A program made the position numbers and the translations under genes. 45,803 nt of DNA from Pirellula staleyi DSM 6068 (GTDB lineage Bacteria > Planctomycetota > Planctomycetia > Pirellulales > Pirellulaceae): NCBI GenBank assembly GCA_945870455.1, contig CAMBSL010000015.1, forward strand, positions 1-45,803, read 5' to 3'. Of the stretch, positions 16,235 through 25,344 are shown piece by piece; positions within the stretch are counted from its first letter, which is position 1, and each line of letters begins with the position of its first letter. The notes below the pieces were generated by a model. The model did no database searches. It was not told the DNA's origin and was given only the letters and a program-made list of their open reading frames with translations.

Positions 16235-17504
16235 CCGATCCAAAAAGTCTCGCCAAGGAACGCAACGTATGATTCGGACGGTCATCCAAACAAGCTGGAG
16301 ACGACTGCGCAACAACCCCTCGGAGTTATTCCTCACGTTTATTGTTCCGATGGTTTTCTTCAGCATCTTTGCACTTATTTTTGGATCGAGAGATGCATCG
16401 TCATCAACGCCCAAAATCAAGATCGCGATCAGCAATGAATCGCCTTCGGAATTGTCCGAACGATCGGTTCAACTGCTTGAAGAGCAATCGTCACTTCGAA
16501 TATCACCGCCCAACCCATCGCGTGGTTCGAAATCGAACCCATCCAAATCCCCGACCTTCAAGCGAGAAACGGCCCAAGATCTTGTGCGACGGGGAATGGT
16601 ATCTGCGGCCGTTGTTTTTTCCGCACCGAGGAAAAGCAATCCTTCGGATGATTTGCCTAAGGTCGAGATCATGACGGATTCGTTCGACCAGGTCGCCTCC
16701 CAGGTACTCGCTGCGATCGTTCAAAAAGCGGTCATGACGGCGAACGCCGAAATTGCCAAAACGAAATCGCCCGACCCAGGAAGCGAACCGATGTCGAATC
16801 CTGTTGTATGGGCGAGGCACAACAACGCAATGGCGACTGGTGCCAATTTTCCTCAGCCACCCGTAGTGGAGGTTGTCGACGTGATTGGAGGCAAAAAAGC
16901 CAATCCTGTGGTCGCCATGTATGCATCTGGAATTGCAGTCATGTTTTTATTGTTCAGCGCAACGACTGCGAGCGGATCTTTACTCGAAGAACGCGAAAAC
17001 TCAACCTTGGACCGGTTGCTCTGCAGTCGTCTAACCATGGATCAACTTTTGCTTGGCAAGTGGGCTTACTTGACAATCATCGGTGCGATACAAATGTCAC
17101 TCATGTTCATTTGGGGGGCCTTGGTCTTCCGAATTGATCTGTTAAATCATCTCGAAGGTTTTGCCGCCATGACCCTGGTGACAGCCGGTGCCGCTGCCAG
17201 TTTCGCTCTGATGTTGGCTGCGATATGCCAGTCTCGCATGCAGTTGGGGTGGGTTTCGACCATCGTCATTTTGTCGATGAGTGCCCTCGGCGGAAGCATG
17301 GTTCCAAGATACTTAATGAGTGAAAACATTCAGCGAGTTGGCCTGTTGACTTTCAACGCCTGGGCGCTCGAAGGATACAACAAAGTCTTTTGGCGCGAGT
17401 TGCCGCTGAACGAACTCAGTATGGAATTGGCAGTGCTAACGACTTGCGGTTTTGTATTCATCTTGGCGGCTCGCATCTTTGCCATCCGCTGGGAACGCTC
17501 ATGA
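16227..17504 (+). CDS. ABC-2 type transporter permease with large extracytoplasmic domain
   Basis: A 425-residue membrane protein. It has one N-terminal transmembrane helix (LFLTFIVPMVFFSIFALIFG, about 31-50), a soluble extracytoplasmic domain of roughly 170 residues, then five or six C-terminal helices beginning near ASGIAVMFLLFSATTA, which include the family's 'EERENSTLDRLL' coupling-helix region and 'LLLGKW'. This is the ABC2_membrane_3 layout (YhhJ/DrrB-like). It starts inside the ATPase gene at a GTG behind AAGGAG. Its stop overlaps the ATG of hrpA as ATGA (17501-17504), so the three genes are probably one transcript. The substrate is unknown. Confidence 0.9.
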   Translation: MNDRSKKSRQGTQRMIRTVIQTSWRRLRNNPSELFLTFIVPMVFFSIFALIFGSRDASSSTPKIKIAISNESPSELSERSVQLLEEQSSLRISPPNPSRGSKSNPSKSPTFKRETAQDLVRRGMVSAAVVFSAPRKSNPSDDLPKVEIMTDSFDQVASQVLAAIVQKAVMTANAEIAKTKSPDPGSEPMSNPVVWARHNNAMATGANFPQPPVVEVVDVIGGKKANPVVAMYASGIAVMFLLFSATTASGSLLEERENSTLDRLLCSRLTMDQLLLGKWAYLTIIGAIQMSLMFIWGALVFRIDLLNHLEGFAAMTLVTAGAAASFALMLAAICQSRMQLGWVSTIVILSMSALGGSMVPRYLMSENIQRVGLLTFNAWALEGYNKVFWRELPLNELSMELAVLTTCGFVFILAARIFAIRWERS

Positions 17505-20500
17505 GTCCAGTTTGTCCGCTCTCAGAACAGGAAGTACTACGCCGACCGTACTTTCGATTGCAGGATCAGTGGCAACGTATTGCACGTTTGCCAGAAGGGG
17601 ATCGCAAGCAAGCCGACACGCAACGCTGGCATCACGCTGCCGCCCAAGCACGCGAGCAATTCGCCAACCGTCGCAACACAAAATACACGATAGCTTACGA
17701 TGCCGACCTTCCCATTTCGGCATACCGAGACAAAATCATCGATTTGCTTGTTCACCGACAAGTCCTCGTTCTATGCGGTGAAACAGGTTCGGGCAAAAGC
17801 ACGCAACTTCCAAAGCTCTGTTTGGAAGCGGGCTTCGGCAAAACGGGATGGATCGGCCATACGCAACCGAGGCGGCTTGCAGCCCGTTCGATCGCTCATC
17901 GACTGGCAGACGAGCTCGACACCAAAGTCGGGGACGTCGTAGGCTTTAAAGTCCGATTCAACGATCAAACTCAGAATGCGAGTTTGATCAAACTGATGAC
18001 CGATGGAATCTTGTTAGCCGAGGTTCAGCGGGATCGATTTCTGGATTCGTACGATTGCATCATCCTAGACGAAGCACACGAACGGTCGCTCAATATCGAC
18101 TTGTTGATGGCGTATCTACAACGTTTGCTCCCGCGTCGACCGGATCTGCGCATCGTAATAACAAGCGCTACGATTGACGCCGAACAATTCGCCAATCACT
18201 TCCAAGACGCCATTGGTCCAGCCCCCATCGTAACCGTCGAAGGCCGCGGTTTCCCAGTGGATGTACGATATCGCGGTGCATTGAGCGTTCGCGAATCCAA
18301 CATCTCCAACCGAGGCTCAACTGCAGCCGACAACAGCCCCAATGCAACCGATGATTTCGATTCCGTCACTCAACGTTTTTGCGATGCCGTCGACGAACTA
18401 CTTTCGGAAGGCCGTGGCGATATTCTGTCCTTCTTTCCAACCGAACGTGACATCCGCGACGCGGCCAAACAGTTGCGAGGACACTTGACCAACCGAGGGC
18501 TTCACCAATCGATCGAAGTGCTGCCGCTCTATGCAAGACTGACAGAAGCCGAACAGCAACGCGTGTTTCAGCCGCACCGCATGCAACGCATTGTCCTCGC
18601 GACCAATGTGGCCGAAAGCTCAATCACCGTTCCTGGGATCCGATATGTCATTGACACCGGCACAGCCCGGATCTCGCGATTTGCGGCCAAAAGCAAAGTC
18701 CAACGACTCCCAATCGAGCCCATATCTCAAGCCTCATGCAACCAACGCTCGGGTCGTTGTGGTCGCCTGGGGCCCGGTATTGCCATCCGTTTGTATGATG
18801 AGTCCGATTATTTGTCTAGGTCTGCGTTTGCGACCCCTGAGATACGCCGCAGTGATTTGGCGTCGACGATCGTGCACATCAAGTCCCTCGGCATCGATGA
18901 CATTGAATCGCTGCCTTGGCTTGACCCACCCCGCCCCGATGCGGTGCGAGAAGGCATGAATGTCCTTCGTGAGCTTTCCGCAATTGATGAAACAGAACGA
19001 CTGACGGAGACGGGCCGCAAGCTTGCAAGATGGCCCGTGGACCCTCGCGTCGGTCGCATCCTTATCGAGGCCCAGCGCAATGGCTGCCTCAACGATGCGC
19101 TCATCATCGCGGCTGCGATGGAAACGCAAGATCCCCGCGTTCGTCCACCTGAAAAAGCCGCCGCTGCTGACGAAGCACATCAAAAATTTCGTGACCCGAA
19201 TAGCGATTTTCTTTCCTTCCTTCGAATCTGGGATTTCTATCATAAGCTTCGAGAACAACTTGGACGTTCTCGCTTAGAAAAGGCCTGCCGCGACTCCTTT
19301 CTCTCGCTCGTTCGTATGCGAGAATGGGCAGATGTCCACCGCCAGTTGCTTGAGCAATGCAAGGAAATGAACTTGAACGTTGGTAAGCGGAAAGCGCAAT
19401 TGCCGGAAATTGCTACTTTGACGGACGACAACTCGCGGAACGTCCAAAAACAACGCGTTGTACCGAATCCAACATCACCGAATCCAACATCACCGAATCG
19501 CGAATCATCGCGGCAGCCGGTAGCCAAAGGTCTGCCGGAAGGTTATGAGTCGTTGCATTCCGCTTTGCTCAGCGGCCTTCTGTCGAATATCTCTATGCTT
19601 GAGGATGTAGGAAAGTACAAAGGAGCCCAAGGTCTTGAGGTCAATATCTGGCCAGGGTCAGGTCTCAAGCAAAGTCGCTCCAAGTGGATCGTTGCAGGCG
19701 AGTTGATCGAAACCACACAACGCTATGCTCGTATGGTTGCTCGAATCGAGCTGGACTGGATTGAGCGATTGGCCCAGCACTTGATCAAATACAGTTTCGA
19801 CGAACCGCACTTCAGCCAGAAACAAGGGAGTGCGCTCGTCGTGAGGCGAGGCTCTCTCTACGGCTTGCCAGTCTCGCCTCGCGTCTCCGTGCCTCTGGCG
19901 CCCATCGATCCGGCCTTGGCTCGCAAGCTGTTGATCGAACAGGGACTTGCCGAAAATGAACTTGTTTCGCGAGCCAAGTTTTGGCAGCACAACCAATTGT
20001 TTCTTGAACAAGTGAAGGAACTTGGTAACAAAACGAGGCGCCGTGATTTGGTGATCGATCCGTTTGTGTTGACCGATTTTTATCGAACGCGTATCCCTGC
20101 GTTTGTGGTCGATCGGGTGACTCTCGAAAAATGGGACCGCACGCTTTCCCAACCTGCAAAAGGTGAGTCTTCGGCCAATCTACCACAGGGCGACTTGGTT
20201 AAGTCTCCCTATTTGAGTTGGGAAGCTATCTCGGTCGATCTGGATAAACAAGAAGTTGAGGAACAGTATCCTGAGAAACTCGCAATGGGTGTCAGTCAAT
20301 TGCCGCTTCGCTATCGCTACGAGCCTGGCGATCAAGCTGACGGTGTAAGCCTCGTCGTGCCACAGTCGATCGTGCATCAGTTGCACCACGAACGGCTGGA
20401 ATGGCTCGTCCCAGGTTTGCTTGAAGAAAAACTGGCGTGTCTAATCAAATCGCTTCCGAAACGATTGCGCCGCCAGCTGGTTCCGGTGCCGGACACCGTC

Positions 20501-21730
20501 AATCAACTGCTACCAAAGTTGATTCAAAAGCAACAACAGCAGGCCCCTTTTTGGAAATCGCTGTGCGAGATCGTGTCCGAATTCATTCGAGAACCGGTCA
20601 AACAGTCTGACTTCGACTTGCAAAGTCTACCCGAGCATTTGCGAATGCGGGTTGAGTTGGTCGATGACAAGGGCAAGCCCATTCAAGCGAGCCGGGATTT
20701 GGTCGATCTTCAGCAATCCCAGATGGCAACGGCATCTGCCGCAAGTTCGACAATGAGTCCTGAACAAAAAACAAAGTACGATTGGTCGCGGTCATCGCTG
20801 GAGACTTGGGATATCGAAACTCTGCCCAAGTCGGTTGTCGAACTGCGTGGCGGTGTGCGGATGAATCGATTTCCGACATTGGTGACAGACAAGGACAAGA
20901 TCCGAACGGAGCTAGTGGATCATGAGCCCTTTGCGGAACAATTGTTTCGAAGGGGAATGACGACGCTGTTTGCAAGGATCGAACGACGCGAGATTCGAAG
21001 TCAGATTCAGTTCTTACCTCAATGGTCATCTTGCTCGCTTTGGTTGTCCGATCGTTATGCTGGGGATCGGTTGCGAGAACTGGTTGGTGACTTGATCGCC
21101 CGCCTGGCTTTTATCGATACGAATTGGACGAGCGAGCAACTCACACCAGTGTTTCGCACACGTGTCGAATTCGATATCAGTCGGCTGAAAAGGCTCGAGC
21201 GGATCGCGGGCGCGGCAGCGGAAGTGGGGCGCTGGTTACCTCGATTCGCGGAGGCCAACTTCAAAGTGCGTTCGCTTATGGAAAAGGCTCCGGCCAGTTG
21301 GTCATCCAATGGTCAATCGGTTCGAGACCAACTTGCGGCTTTATTCGATGAGTCGCTTTCTTACTTGACACCATGGTGCTTCGTCCGCGAAACACCCCGG
21401 TTCTTGCAAGCAGTAGCCGTCCGACTGGAGCGGTTGAAAACGATTGGGCCCGTCAAAGACTTGGAGATGGATGCAATTGTGTCTCGATATTGGCAGTGCT
21501 ACCTTGAGCAGCTTGCAAGAGCACAGCCACCACAAACGGTAATGCAATCCATCCCAGCCTCAAATGGGGCGAGACTCGAAGCTAACGGAAAGTTGTTGGA
21601 GTATCGATGGTTGATTGAGGAGTTGAGAGTTTCGCTACACGCACAGCAACTAGGTACGCGCGTAAGCGTTTCTCCTAAGCGGCTGGACAAGCTATTAATC
21701 GCTTGCGAATCCTCAGTTGAGTTCCTCTGA
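17501..21730 (+). CDS. hrpA: ATP-dependent RNA helicase HrpA (DEAH box)
   Basis: 1409 residues from the ATG at 17501, the A of an ATGA overlap with the permease; the frame is open further upstream but only as an antisense-like extension through the permease gene. Motif I is GETGSGKST (93-101), motif Ia TQPRRLAARS, motif II DEAH, motif III SAT, motif V TNVAESSITVPGI and motif VI QRSGRCGR. HA2 and OB-fold regions follow, then a long C-terminal part of DUF3418 type ending near the stop. The length slightly exceeds the 1300 residues usual for HrpA. A low-complexity linker with a 15-bp tandem repeat (19467-19500, NPTSPNPTSPN) separates the helicase core from the rest. HrpA acts on mRNA and stalled ribosomes. 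The 3' end overlaps the convergent scpB by 18 bp. Confidence 0.95.
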   Translation: MSPVCPLSEQEVLRRPYFRLQDQWQRIARLPEGDRKQADTQRWHHAAAQAREQFANRRNTKYTIAYDADLPISAYRDKIIDLLVHRQVLVLCGETGSGKSTQLPKLCLEAGFGKTGWIGHTQPRRLAARSIAHRLADELDTKVGDVVGFKVRFNDQTQNASLIKLMTDGILLAEVQRDRFLDSYDCIILDEAHERSLNIDLLMAYLQRLLPRRPDLRIVITSATIDAEQFANHFQDAIGPAPIVTVEGRGFPVDVRYRGALSVRESNISNRGSTAADNSPNATDDFDSVTQRFCDAVDELLSEGRGDILSFFPTERDIRDAAKQLRGHLTNRGLHQSIEVLPLYARLTEAEQQRVFQPHRMQRIVLATNVAESSITVPGIRYVIDTGTARISRFAAKSKVQRLPIEPISQASCNQRSGRCGRLGPGIAIRLYDESDYLSRSAFATPEIRRSDLASTIVHIKSLGIDDIESLPWLDPPRPDAVREGMNVLRELSAIDETERLTETGRKLARWPVDPRVGRILIEAQRNGCLNDALIIAAAMETQDPRVRPPEKAAAADEAHQKFRDPNSDFLSFLRIWDFYHKLREQLGRSRLEKACRDSFLSLVRMREWADVHRQLLEQCKEMNLNVGKRKAQLPEIATLTDDNSRNVQKQRVVPNPTSPNPTSPNRESSRQPVAKGLPEGYESLHSALLSGLLSNISMLEDVGKYKGAQGLEVNIWPGSGLKQSRSKWIVAGELIETTQRYARMVARIELDWIERLAQHLIKYSFDEPHFSQKQGSALVVRRGSLYGLPVSPRVSVPLAPIDPALARKLLIEQGLAENELVSRAKFWQHNQLFLEQVKELGNKTRRRDLVIDPFVLTDFYRTRIPAFVVDRVTLEKWDRTLSQPAKGESSANLPQGDLVKSPYLSWEAISVDLDKQEVEEQYPEKLAMGVSQLPLRYRYEPGDQADGVSLVVPQSIVHQLHHERLEWLVPGLLEEKLACLIKSLPKRLRRQLVPVPDTVNQLLPKLIQKQQQQAPFWKSLCEIVSEFIREPVKQSDFDLQSLPEHLRMRVELVDDKGKPIQASRDLVDLQQSQMATASAASSTMSPEQKTKYDWSRSSLETWDIETLPKSVVELRGGVRMNRFPTLVTDKDKIRTELVDHEPFAEQLFRRGMTTLFARIERREIRSQIQFLPQWSSCSLWLSDRYAGDRLRELVGDLIARLAFIDTNWTSEQLTPVFRTRVEFDISRLKRLERIAGAAAEVGRWLPRFAEANFKVRSLMEKAPASWSSNGQSVRDQLAALFDESLSYLTPWCFVRETPRFLQAVAVRLERLKTIGPVKDLEMDAIVSRYWQCYLEQLARAQPPQTVMQSIPASNGARLEANGKLLEYRWLIEELRVSLHAQQLGTRVSVSPKRLDKLLIACESSVEFL

Positions 21731-22519
21731 CAACGGTAGATCGTGTAGCGATTCGAGTCCGATAACTTCTAAAAAACGGTCGGTGGTAAAATACTGTGGC
21801 GTCGGCCCCGCGTCGGTGGTCGATTTTTCGACCTTCAACAAGCCTTTTCTGACAAGTAAGCTAAGCATACTTGCGGCTGGCTGATTCCATTGTTTCTCGA
21901 GCCCCTCCCGTGTGATGCCAGGTTGGTATGCAACCAACGCGAGGCAGTCAATCGCAGCTTGCGTCAGTTGTGTCTCTTTGACTTTGCCATAGAACCGGTC
22001 TCGAACCAAATGCATTTCAGAGACCAATTGCATCCGAAAACCCCCAAGCTCGCGAACAATCTCGACAACATGTCCATGCTCTCGATAAAGCCTATTAAGT
22101 TTATCGATCGATACGTCGAGTTCGGCCGCTGTGACTCCTCGAAACAGTTCCATCAATTTGACAATGGATAGCGGTTGATTGTTGCTCGAACCAAGAAATA
22201 GCATGGCTTCAAGAATAGACTCCGGTGTCACGGGAATTCCATCGGACTCATCGACGATTGGGGCGGAAAGCATTTGCTCTAGCGGTGGTGTGCTTGGTGC
22301 GTCGACACCCAATTGTCCATTCCCTTCACTCGAAACAACTTGACTCGATTCCGTTGCTGTGGAGGTCGATTGCCCAAGGGCATTCGCGTAAGCAGTGCCG
22401 AGCTCTTCTAGCGAAAACCCGTCTGATTCATCATTGATGTCCTCATCGAACTCATTGGGTTCAACTCGCTTTACGCCCTTGCTTCCAAACATTAAGCTTG
22501 AATCCTCGCCGACATGCAT
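21713..22519 (-). CDS. scpB: Segregation and condensation protein B (SMC-ScpA-ScpB complex)
   Basis: About 268 residues from the ATG at 22517-22519, preceded by GGAG with a four-base spacer; a TTG start at 22564 would overlap the upstream gene. Residues about 100-265 have the ScpB pattern of two winged helices: 'ILEAMLFLGSSNNQPLSIVKLMELF', GGFRMQLV, 'LTQAAIDCLALVAYQPGITR', then 'LVRKGLLKVE' and a 'PQYFTTDRFLEVIGL' ending. An acidic, Ser/Thr-rich N-terminal extension of about 90 residues precedes the domain and looks disordered. ScpB binds the kleisin ScpA and helps load SMC for chromosome compaction. scpA is not in the window. It follows the degenerate HtrA-like gene by 16 bp and overlaps hrpA tail to tail. 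Confidence 0.9.
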   Translation of the reverse strand: MHVGEDSSLMFGSKGVKRVEPNEFDEDINDESDGFSLEELGTAYANALGQSTSTATESSQVVSSEGNGQLGVDAPSTPPLEQMLSAPIVDESDGIPVTPESILEAMLFLGSSNNQPLSIVKLMELFRGVTAAELDVSIDKLNRLYREHGHVVEIVRELGGFRMQLVSEMHLVRDRFYGKVKETQLTQAAIDCLALVAYQPGITREGLEKQWNQPAASMLSLLVRKGLLKVEKSTTDAGPTPQYFTTDRFLEVIGLESLHDLPLSEELN

Positions 22520-22535
22520 CCAACTCCGAAAGTCT

Positions 22536-23876
22536 CTATGGACGAGTAACTGCTTTTGGAGCAACGATTTCTGGTTTCAGCGTTTCGATGGAGATACTTC
22601 CTGGAACGGAAGCGGGTAGGCCAAACGAGTTGGTCGGTGGTGTTGGCCGAGAAGCCTGTACCACATTGGAGCTGTTCGAAGTCGGCTTTGCATCCGCCGA
22701 GTTGAGCATATCTGCGATGGCAGGTGCAGCGATTTTAGCTGGGATGGCGTACGACGAGACGCGGCCTGCTCTGGCAATGTTGATTCCGATCGCGTTTCCG
22801 TAGATATCGATAACGGGTCCACCGCACTGATTCGGAGCAAGGACGGAATCGTGCTGAATCACTTTTTGGAATCCAGTTGCTCGCGCACTGATCTCACCGT
22901 TTACTTCCATTTCGGTTGGATCGAGAAGCGCTTGATTGAGATCCATCATCTGGGCCGTCAAGGATTCTGTGTTTCCTGCGCGTTGAATTCCGACATCCAC
23001 TCGTTGTCCGGCGGCCAGACCACCGAGTCGATCCAGAACTTCTTTACGTGTTATGAGTGCATCGCCATTGATTCGGTGAATAACATCCCCTGCTCGAACT
23101 CCGGCTCGATCGGCACCACTGCCTTCGACGACGTTTTCGACTAACGCACCTTTCCCACTAGCGGGTGGCTCCCCCAGGGTAACGCCAAGCACGGCGCGTG
23201 CGCGGGGCACGTTTCTGCTCGAAACACTTAAGACCCCAATGGCAACCGGCAAATTTCGATTGTCGGAACTTATCAACCAACCGCCTACAGGGACATCGGC
23301 AGTTGTATCCCACTCGATCACAGGAAGACCGCTTCGTTCGATTTTGATAAGTGCTAAATCCAGGTCGCCGCGACGCGTTTTAACCATCCCTTCGGCCTTG
23401 GATCCGTCGAACAATCGTACGTCGATCTTGCCATCCGGAACTTCGCTCGATTTGGTAACAATCCAGCCATCTGTTGAAACGGTCGCGCCGAGGGCGATTT
23501 GCCGGTTCTTTTCGAGGATCTGAACAGTGGACTTCCAGTGATCGCCGACCGATTCACGAAAGGCCTTCAAAGTCGCGAACTGGTTGCGTTGATTCGCTCG
23601 ATTGATCCCATCTTGCGATTCTCGACCAAATCGAGAGTTTCCTCGTTGCTGAATCAATCGGGATTTGGTTTCGAATTCCGAGTCGAAGTGCTGCACGGAG
23701 GGTTCGTGCGATCTGTCAGACTCATCATGATCTCGTGAGGCATCCGAGAAAGACCAACATGGTTCGATTGAACGAACCGAATTCAACAGATCTAGAGTTG
23801 GATCATCCAAGCTTGCGTAGGTTACAACGCTAGCTGCGACGGTTCCGCCAACAATCCATGAGAGCCAATTCTTCAT
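22536..23876 (-). CDS. Degenerate HtrA-like (S1C) protein with PDZ domain inside the protease fold
   Basis: A 446-residue protein with an N-terminal membrane/signal segment (WLSWIVGGTVAASVVTYAS). The trypsin-like fold begins near residue 110 (STVQIL...GATVSTDGWIVT). The catalytic His position reads VTKSSEV, so His is replaced by Ser144; Asp173 is kept in DLDLALIKI; the Ser position is NQCGGPV, so Ser is replaced by Cys351. A PDZ domain (about 228-312, with VLGVTLG, GSGADRAGVRAGDVI and INGDALI) sits between the Asp and Cys positions, not after the protease domain. A Pro/Ser-rich tail closes the protein. With two triad members lost it is probably a peptide-binding pseudo-protease, perhaps a partner of the intact HtrA-like protein encoded upstream. 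It lies 16 bp before scpB. Confidence 0.85.
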   Translation of the reverse strand: MKNWLSWIVGGTVAASVVTYASLDDPTLDLLNSVRSIEPCWSFSDASRDHDESDRSHEPSVQHFDSEFETKSRLIQQRGNSRFGRESQDGINRANQRNQFATLKAFRESVGDHWKSTVQILEKNRQIALGATVSTDGWIVTKSSEVPDGKIDVRLFDGSKAEGMVKTRRGDLDLALIKIERSGLPVIEWDTTADVPVGGWLISSDNRNLPVAIGVLSVSSRNVPRARAVLGVTLGEPPASGKGALVENVVEGSGADRAGVRAGDVIHRINGDALITRKEVLDRLGGLAAGQRVDVGIQRAGNTESLTAQMMDLNQALLDPTEMEVNGEISARATGFQKVIQHDSVLAPNQCGGPVIDIYGNAIGINIARAGRVSSYAIPAKIAAPAIADMLNSADAKPTSNSSNVVQASRPTPPTNSFGLPASVPGSISIETLKPEIVAPKAVTRP

Positions 23877-23964
23877 CTAGGCTTGCCTTCGGTTGCTAAA
23901 AAAACGATTTGCTGAAGTGGTGATTATAGTCACGGTTGGGCCGACAATGGAAACACTTTGTTTT

Positions 23965-25143
23965 CTATTCACGGACGCCCACGACAAGCCGTAATGATTT
24001 TTTGAGTCCGTCCCTTTGCAGTTCGACTACGACTTGCTCGCCCGGCGTAACGGAATCAACAGCTTCCTTGAGATTGTCGAAGTTTTGGACAGTCAAACTA
24101 TCGAACTTGAGAATGATATCGCCGGCTCGGATGCCCGCTTTGTCTGCAGGCCCACCTGCGTCGACGAGAGCGATTTTGCACATATCGATGCTTGCTGGGT
24201 CTGTCGCCCCGCGAACTCCGATCGCAGGCTTGAAGCCCGGCAAGGTGCCCCATGCTTCGTTTTTTACCAGTCGGTCCCAGCTTTCGGCGAAGACGTCGAC
24301 GGGTACATGCATATTGTCATCTACATCGACACCGATCCGACTGTGGATCCCGATCAGTTCACCATTGAGATTAAACAAAGGTCCGCCGCTATCGCCACCG
24401 ATCAGGGCGCAGTCGGTAATCAGCGTGGAGGGTAAGAATTTCAAAAGACGCCCCACACGTAAAACGGCAGGCCGATCCGGTGTCCATCCACCTGGATGCC
24501 CCGTCGCTAGGCACCATTGTCCTTTTTTCAGGTCAGATGAGATGCCGATCGTCGCATGGGGCCAAGGGTCGAGCTTTGCGTCGCGCGTGGGTTTTGTGAT
24601 AACAACCAAGCCTGCATCCATGTTCCGATTGACCCCCATCGTCTCCCCTTCGATTCGCGTTCCATCCTGCAGGATGATATTGATGCGTTGTTTGGGGCGA
24701 CCCGCCACATGAGCTGCGGTCAATATATAGCCATCTCCGGTGATAATCACTCCGCTTCCCTGTGTGCTACCATGCTGCAGATTGACAGTCACGGCGTTGA
24801 TCTTTTCTGCAACTTTGGCCTGTTGATTTTGAAGCGCGATGAGCTCCAATTTGCTCTTGGGTTCGTTGCCGCGAAGAACACTTTCGAGACCGGGCTCGAC
24901 GCGTACCGAAGTAATTCCGGTAGTCCGTTCAGGGATTTTGAAGTCCGAGTTCGGCAACGAGGGCTTGAGCATCGAACGTTCGAGCGGCTTGGACTGCGCC
25001 GATGGTTGCCGGAACTCTTGAGCTGAAACGACCGACATTTGCGAAATCACTTGGAATCCCGTCGCTGCCAGCACTAGCCAAAAACTAGGGCGTGAGCGTC
25101 GATTCGCAAAGTTGCACCATTCTCTTGGCAAGGTAGACTCCAT
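23965..25143 (-). CDS. HtrA/DegP-like serine protease (S1C) with C-terminal PDZ domain
   Basis: 392 residues from the ATG at 25141-25143 (MESTLPREWC...), followed by a membrane/signal segment (SFWLVLAATGFQVISQMSVVSA); the frame is open to a TTG at 25221. The triad is complete: His in YILTAAHVAG, Asp in NMDAGLVVI, Ser in GGDSGGPLF. One PDZ domain occupies the C-terminus (about 290-390, with GPADKAGIRAGDIILKF). Periplasmic or membrane-tethered HtrA enzymes degrade misfolded envelope proteins. The next gene on the strand encodes a catalytically degenerate relative, which suggests duplication and division of labour. A 201-bp gap separates it from the divergent SDR gene. Confidence 0.92.
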   Translation of the reverse strand: MESTLPREWCNFANRRSRPSFWLVLAATGFQVISQMSVVSAQEFRQPSAQSKPLERSMLKPSLPNSDFKIPERTTGITSVRVEPGLESVLRGNEPKSKLELIALQNQQAKVAEKINAVTVNLQHGSTQGSGVIITGDGYILTAAHVAGRPKQRINIILQDGTRIEGETMGVNRNMDAGLVVITKPTRDAKLDPWPHATIGISSDLKKGQWCLATGHPGGWTPDRPAVLRVGRLLKFLPSTLITDCALIGGDSGGPLFNLNGELIGIHSRIGVDVDDNMHVPVDVFAESWDRLVKNEAWGTLPGFKPAIGVRGATDPASIDMCKIALVDAGGPADKAGIRAGDIILKFDSLTVQNFDNLKEAVDSVTPGEQVVVELQRDGLKKSLRLVVGVRE

Positions 25144-25344
25144 ACAATGTTCGTCGCAATCATTCCAAGGACAATCCGCACAATACGTCGTGCGGGTTTG
25201 ATTATTCGCTAACAATCTCAAAAATGAAACCCGTTTGTCTCAAGAAACTTCAGAAAGCAACCGGCCCCGCACTAAAATGCAGGGGTTTTGTAGCGATGGT
25301 GCCGATTTAGTCATGGGTGACGGACTCGATTTGGGGCAATCCTG

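Noticed and set aside
17390..17500. Upstream extension of hrpA
   Set aside because: It lies inside the permease gene in another frame; the ATGA junction at 17501 is a far better start.
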